In this document: piece after piece, positions 61,369 through 64,000 of the stretch
Position numbering within the stretch: the first letter of the stretch is position 1
Layout: each line of letters begins with the position of its first letter
From: Theodoxus fluviatilis
Taxonomy: Eukaryota; Mollusca; Gastropoda; Cycloneritida; Neritidae
Length of the DNA stretch: 64,000 bases
Assembly (NCBI GenBank): GCA_034096865.1
Contig: JAWQFJ010001811.1
Coordinates: 113,914-177,913 of the forward strand
Direction of reading: 5' to 3'
The notes under the pieces: model-generated
What the model saw: only the letters and a program-made list of their open reading frames with translations
Told to the model about the DNA's origin: nothing
The model's database searches: none
Position numbers and translations under genes: made by a program

Positions 61369-62404
61369 GGCCGCACCACACGCTGCAGTGTTTATGCAGC
61401 ACGGAGCTCACGGAGGAGGCCAACGGCAGTCTGACATTCCAAGCAACGGGCATCACATGCGGATGATGGAGTCTGGTGCGATAAAACGCGAAGGCAGTTG
61501 GGGAATGTCACAGCTTCTGGGGTCCTGTATAGAAGAGATGATAGAACGTGACAAAGATACTGGCAGATCCATAAATTCACGTGTATTTTTCTTCAAAATG
61601 CTGACACTGACTTTGAACAGCCCAAACATTTAACCTCCTAAATGTACATAATGATATTGTTTGTTCTTGTATTTACTTCACAGGTATTTGCGCATGAGTC
61701 AATGCAAGACCTTGCTATACATGCCCTGGCAAAGTACGAAACATTCAATGAGTAGGGCAGGGGGTAACAATGGATAGCTCGTACATCAACTGGAAGGTCG
61801 GAAAGTTGGACATAAAGACTGTTTAGAAGCCGATCGGGGAGCACGGACGCATTTGCGCTCCGACTCCACACATCCGCCATTCAACCCCCTTAACTATCTT
61901 GGCGTGCCTTGGGGGCACGATGGAAGCGCACGCACTTCCGGGCAACCTGGAGGCGGTTCCGGTCAGGGCGGAAGTGGAGGAGCGGAAGCCAGTGCTCCGT
62001 GACCCACTGACGACACCAGCCCCGTCAGGACCTCTGGTGGCGACCCGCAGCTAGGGGAGGTAATTACACAGATTTATGTGGATTCGACTCGTGGGCTGTC
62101 GATGCAGACACCAGGGTTCTGCTGAGAGCAAAACGCTTCGTCGCGCTCGGGCGTAAGGAGAGCTTCTCTGTGAGTAGCGGGCCACTACTGCAGTGGTTGC
62201 TTGTGAGAATGTTGAGAGGCATCGAAATCATCGCTGCATTGGAGATCAACCCTTGCAGAACACAGTGGATTATATGAGTGCCAGTAACAATAGGAGGAGA
62301 AACGACCATACTGCTGCTGATGAGGATGAAGATAACGACAGCAGCAACCACAATTATCGTAAATAAATAACAGCAGCACAATCTGTGGAAGAACAGGAGA
62401 TGAG

Positions 62405-62406
62405 GA

Positions 62407-62501
<95 letters not shown>

Positions 62502-62528
62502 TGATGATAGTGATGATGATGATGATGT

Positions 62529-62583
<55 letters not shown>

Positions 62584-62900
62584 AATAACAACAATAACAA
62601 TAGCAATAATAGTAATAATAATAGTAATGATGATGATGATTGATGATGATGATGATGATGATGAGGAGGAGGAGGAGGAGGAGGAGGAGGAGGAGAAGGA
62701 GGAGGAGGAGGAGGAGGAGGAGGAGGAGGAGGAGGAGGAGGAGGAGGAGGAGGAGGAGGAGGAGGAGGAGGAGGAGGAGGAGGAGGAGAAAGGGGAGGAA
62801 AAGGAGGAGGAGAAAGAGCAGGAGGGGGAGGAACAGGAGGAGGAGGGGGAGGAGGAGGAGGAGGGGGAGGAGAGGAGGAACACAATCAGCAACAACAACA
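62405..62900 (+). repeat. (AAT)n - (GAT)n - (GAG)n compound trinucleotide tract
   Basis: About 95 bp of AAT, 85 bp of GAT, a mixed AAT/AAC part, then about 200 bp of GAG with AAG/GGG variants. All long open frames here are repeat artefacts. Confidence 0.98.
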
Positions 62901-62929
62901 ATACAAACAACGGCAACATCAGGGGTCAA

Positions 62930-64000
62930 AGTAGCGACAATGTCAGAGCAAGTAGAAGCAGGAGTTGATAGAGCGATGATGGTGGCAAAAATGGTGGCGG
63001 CCTAACAAAACGCTGAGGCAAAAATTCAACCAGCATTTTCCCACCTTTACCCTCATCATTTTCGGGTCTCGTGGTAATACTTCTTCTCTGCAACGCTGGT
63101 GTGTGCATTACCGACCTCATGCGGCAGACGTCACTGTTTTGCTCTTTAGACAGATCTTCACATCATGTCAACGGAGCTGAATCAGTAGGCTCTGAAGGAG
63201 CGATCGCAAAGTGCCATCCAGTCAGCCCTGGTAGTGCAAGTAATTACTTTCGGAGTCCTAGAGTTCCAGAAAATCGGTGGTGCACCGCGGCTCTCGGGGG
63301 AATATAGTCTGGCTGTCTGTAACGGAGGACTCGGGGGTGGATCCTTTCTTCCCAGAACACAGGGCAGACTGGTCCATTGTGACGGAGCATCTCCCATTAG
63401 GCGGCAGTGGGCCTTCAAATGAATGCGCGCTCTGCACCGCAGTGATCGGCCCACCCTCGTAACTACATAGTTTTGATATGCAGGCGGACAGGTTCGCGCC
63501 TCCTTGAATCTAGTCTGGTTCCCTGTCCTCCCCACGACGACACACTGTCTGTTGCAACGAGGGACCGGAGACGGCCAGGCCAATCGGTCGCGGTGGCGGC
63601 CATATTGGTTTGCTCGCACAGTCTCCGCTATGGACTGGGGAGGCAGTAAATACCCATTACGAACGGGGCCCGAGCAGCCCTAACTGCGCCATTTGCGTAT
63701 AGACAGGTAGTTTAGGCGCTCAGAATTAGCCCCGAGTCTCCCTCGCCCGATGTCGATGGCGGTCTGGAGATGAGGAATTTCCGTAGCTTCGGAGAAGTTG
63801 CAGGCGCCGTCGCCTTTTTCTGAAGAACGTTTGTTGCAGTCGGCTCTTGAGGACATAAACATGATGGCTCCGTCTCAGTGGCAGTTACTTTTTACAGCGC
63901 TATAAATTTAAAGAATTCTGTTGCAATGATTGGAAATAGAAAGAGAGAATATTATCTTGCGCCATTAAAGCGACGAGGGAGGTAAATAAGAGAGTTGAAG
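62930..64000. other. Window end without recognised gene
   Basis: CpG-containing sequence with several open frames on both strands, none with a domain I know. GGCGGCCATATTGG near 63595 resembles a promoter YY1 site. Confidence 0.35.

Noticed and set aside
62064..62968. Frames of poly-Pro, poly-Leu, poly-Glu and poly-Met
   Set aside because: Translations of (GAG)n, (AAT)n and (GAT)n tracts.
63182..63619. 145-codon minus frame near the window end
   Set aside because: No recognisable retroviral or cellular domain; overlapping frames on the other strand are equally open.

Overview
This is animal nuclear DNA. Genes are split into short exons by long introns with GT-AG borders, and the sequence is full of microsatellites, minisatellites and small inverted-repeat transposons. 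I infer a lophotrochozoan, most likely a marine mollusc (gastropod-like), from the AGGTCA-rich and SINE-like repeats, but no marker here proves the taxon.

Three protein-coding genes are supported. (1) At 308-10833 (+) lies the 3' part of an ARHGAP11A-like Rho GTPase-activating protein. Five exons join in one frame for 1213 residues: the end of the RhoGAP domain, then a long, disordered, Ser/Pro-rich tail, most of it in one 2.85-kb last exon. Its 5' exons lie outside the window. The 3' UTR probably reaches about 14.3 or 15.3 kb. (2) At 16992-28995 (-) lies AP2S1, the sigma subunit of the AP-2 clathrin adaptor. Four coding exons give exactly 142 residues, and exon 1 carries only the start codon. 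It converges on the ARHGAP11A-like gene. (3) At 29144-41597 (+) lies POLR1C/RPAC1, the subunit shared by RNA polymerases I and III. Twelve exons join in one frame for 509 residues, including an unusual N-terminal extension of about 200 residues. AP2S1 and POLR1C are head to head, with 148 bp between start codons. That gap holds NRF1-like, ETS-like and E-box sites, the layout of a bidirectional housekeeping promoter. The three genes have no shared pathway that I can see.

The introns hold most of the unusual material. AP2S1 intron 3 is a nest of transposons: a Harbinger-like element (TTA duplication) contains a 7.66-kb element with CAGACCTG ends (6-bp duplication). Inside that lie a 28/30 inverted-repeat pair 6.3 kb apart, a 1.19-kb hAT element with a gutted transposase, and a 221-bp fold-back. 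The same 5.5 kb carries about 20 copies of a motif close to TTAACTTGACACC at roughly 180-bp spacing. Other repeats include an element with about 18 AGGTCA half-sites in the ARHGAP11A intron, many minisatellites, LINE 3'-end remnants, and at least 13 copies of a ~170-bp SINE-like retroposon with a tetranucleotide tail (four copies with visible 12-14 bp target duplications or a proven nested insertion).

From 42.1 to 64 kb I find no gene I can defend. The stretch holds SINE-like copies, two copies of a MITE with 5-bp duplications, long (GA)n, (CCAT)n, (AAT)n and (GAG)n tracts, and several CpG-rich, promoter-like patches that may belong to genes beyond the window.
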